From Clostridia bacterium (GTDB lineage Bacteria > Bacillota_A > Clostridia > Oscillospirales > CAG-272), in NCBI GenBank assembly GCA_017453335.1, contig JAFTKI010000054.1:1-6493 (forward strand): DNA of 6,493 bases, written 5' to 3'. A program made the translations under genes and the position numbers. Each line of letters starts with the position of its first letter. The stretch's first letter is position 1. Under the pieces are notes generated by a model that saw only the letters and a list, made by a program, of their open reading frames with translations, searched no databases and was not told the DNA's origin. Below are positions 5,688-6,493 of this stretch, piece after piece.

Positions 5688-5787
5688 GTTCAAACGCTTC
5701 CGCGTTTGAATGGGTTGGTTAAAAGGTTTTTGTTGGGCAACAACTTTTCGATGTCATAGAAATCTTTACTTTACAAAGCGGCTACTA

Positions 5788-5988
5788 TTAGCCTTCTCCA
5801 GCGGAGAAGGTGTCAGACGCGAAGTCGGCTGACGGATGAGGAGGGAAGGCTGTGCAATTTGTTTGTACAAACATAATTGGGTAAGATACAAACCGTAGGA
5901 AATATCAAATATAGATATTTAACAAACCACATCAAGGCTCTCCTCATCCGCCTCGTTCCTCGGCACCTTCCCCGCTGGGGAAGGCTTA
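5788..5988. repeat. Inverted REP-like pair with 85-nt spacer (pair 2)
   Basis: Unit C starts with hairpin CCTTCTCC/GGAGAAGG (5792-5799, 5803-5810), followed by a GTCAG/CTGAC stem (5812-5816, 5829-5833) and CGGATGAGGAG (5833-5843). Unit D (5936-5988) is the inverse: CTCCTCATCCG (5940-5950), a weak central stem, then CCTTCCCC/GGGGAAGG (5966-5973, 5977-5984). The outer ends TATTAGCCTTC and GAAGGCTTATA are near-perfect terminal inverts. The spacer is A/T-rich with two hairpins (5861-5872 and 5900-5920). It could be a small non-autonomous mobile element; no target duplication is clear. Confidence 0.75.
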
Positions 5989-6079
5989 TAAGACAGTACT
6001 CATTTTAAAATTGGTGCGTTAGTCCATACACGAGGTTTGTGGTTGATTTCAAATTTGTGCACCGACCTATGGATTTGAT

Positions 6080-6102
6080 TGTAGGGGCGACCTGCGTCGC
6101 CC
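6080..6102 (+). repeat. Short hairpin repeat of the TGTAGGGGCGAC type
   Basis: GGGCGAC (6085-6091) pairs with GTCGCCC (6096-6102) around the loop CTGC. The leading TTGTAGGGGCGAC resembles the minus-strand TGTAGGGACCGGCGTC of the left-edge repeat, so both may belong to one dispersed family. Confidence 0.45.
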
Positions 6103-6158
6103 GGCAAAGGATCAAGAGTAACACAAAATTCTGTATGTTACCCTGCGTTTGATTTTTT

Positions 6159-6268
6159 CACATTCGCGCCAGCGAATATATCACATTTGCGAAGCAAGTA
6201 TTTCACTGCGAAGCAATATCACTTGCCCCGTGGGGCAAATATCACCGCGTAACTGCTTGCAGTTATGC
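6159..6268 (+). repeat. Array of five different hairpins with near-constant linker
   Basis: Five consecutive short stems follow linkers ending in TCAC: ATTCGC/GCGAAT (6162-6167, 6172-6177), ATTTGC/GCAAGT (6185-6190, 6194-6199), TGC/GCA (6207-6209, 6213-6215), TTGCCCC/GGGGCAA (6223-6229, 6232-6238), and GCGTAACTGC/GCAGTTATGC (6247-6256, 6259-6268). The linkers are ATATCAC or ATTTCAC. The CAC triplets fall at 6159, 6182, 6204, 6220 and 6243. The linker is conserved while the stems differ, the opposite of copying a single hairpin. Confidence 0.75.
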
Positions 6269-6376
6269 TTGGGGGCCCCGTTTCTCGCGGCAGCTATTCT
6301 GCTGTACGCATACAAAAGAAAAAACGCCGTTTCACGAACGAACAGCGTACTGCATTTAAGAAGATAAAATTGATCA

Positions 6377-6493
6377 AACCGCCGCTGTGAAATGAGTTGT
6401 GTTTAGCAACTCATTTCACAGCGGCGGTTCAAATCGGTAAAAGTTTTGAAAGGGTTTGGGAAAAATTTTTCAAAAGTTTTCCCACAAAAAACG
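6377..6493 (-). repeat. Three-hairpin module, diverged copy 3 (runs to the window edge)
   Basis: Arms 6377-6399 and 6407-6429 pair perfectly over 23 bp. The minus-sense loop is CTAAACA, matching the CTAAACG loops of copies 1 and 2, and the apex keeps TGAGT/ACTCA. Rightwards follow a tract like CAAAACTTTT and CCAAACC, then a hairpin TGGGAAAA/TTTTCCCA (6457-6464, 6477-6484), the same order as in copy 1. The TTCAAACGC hairpin is missing. Orientation matches copy 1, so a minus-strand gene should end just beyond 6493. Confidence 0.65.

Larger units (their letters stand above)
5561..5737 (+). repeat. Three-hairpin 3' module, copy 2
   Basis: This begins 11 nt after the transketolase C stop and matches 224-404 in reverse orientation, so it has the same orientation relative to its gene as copy 1. 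Hairpins in order are a 22-bp stem (5562-5583 with 5584-5605), a 19-bp stem plus one wobble (5641-5659 with 5669-5687) around loop CTAAACG, and a 9-bp stem with TTCC loop (5689-5697 with 5702-5710). It also contains the palindrome TCAAAAGCTTTTGA (5621-5634). The 5682-5721 segment is identical to copy 1. Confidence 0.85.
5550..6493. other. Gene-free, repeat-packed region
   Basis: No credible gene is present in these 944 bases. The only open frame of note (6149-6367) runs through a hairpin array and lacks a ribosome site. In order the stretch holds the three-hairpin module copy 2 (5561-5737), REP-like pair 2 (5788-5988), a possible pseudoknot (6013-6073), a short TGTAGGGGCGAC hairpin (6080-6102), the five-hairpin array (6159-6268), a 9-bp inverted repeat with one mismatch (6301-6309 and 6345-6353), and module copy 3 (6377-6493). 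Confidence 0.75.

Noticed and set aside
6159..6268. CRISPR array
   Set aside because: The constant part is only about 7 nt and the variable parts are self-complementary hairpins; no cas gene is present.
6149..6367. 72-codon plus-strand frame
   Set aside because: It starts at a TTG without ribosome site and is translated straight through the hairpin array, so the peptide is a repeat artefact.

Overview
The window looks like chromosomal DNA from an anaerobic Firmicute of the class Clostridia, most plausibly a gut Oscillospirales/Christensenellales-type genome. The grounds are a transketolase split into separate N- and C-terminal subunit genes, a BspA-type leucine-rich-repeat lipoprotein with a Gram-positive style lipobox, textbook sigma-A promoters, strong GGAGG ribosome sites, GC-moderate coding DNA, and intergenic regions crowded with small palindromic repeats. 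The lineage is inferred from style, not from a marker gene.

Layout, left to right. 1-419 holds no gene: a branched palindromic repeat at the left edge, then a multi-hairpin module (224-404). 420-1835 is a two-gene operon on the minus strand: a 260-residue protein with a possible PD-(D/E)XK-like core, followed 21 nt later by a DUF1643 protein. 1836-2200 is intergenic, with overlapping hairpins upstream of that operon, a head-to-head pair of REP-like repeats (1919-2045) and a rho-independent terminator (2120-2158). 2201-3511 (minus) encodes the LRR lipoprotein, with a very good promoter at 3565-3593. It diverges from the transketolase operon, whose promoter at 3707-3735 drives the N subunit (3776-4597) and C subunit (4611-5549), 13 nt apart. 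5550-6493 is a 944-base gene-free stretch packed with repeats.

How the genes fit together. The two transketolase subunits form one enzyme of the non-oxidative pentose phosphate pathway. The LRR lipoprotein is an exported surface protein with no evident link to it. The 260-residue protein and the DUF1643 protein are translationally close and probably share a job, which I cannot name.

The most interesting signal is non-coding. A roughly 180-nt module of three consecutive hairpins lies directly after the last gene of both operons (224-404 on minus, 5561-5737 on plus), in the same orientation relative to transcription. Its central hairpin keeps an invariant CTAAAC loop while the stem changes by compensatory substitutions. 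A third, diverged copy (6377-6493, minus sense) runs to the right edge and predicts the 3' end of a minus-strand gene just outside the window. Other repeat families are two inverted REP-like pairs and an array of five different hairpins joined by a near-constant ATATCAC linker.
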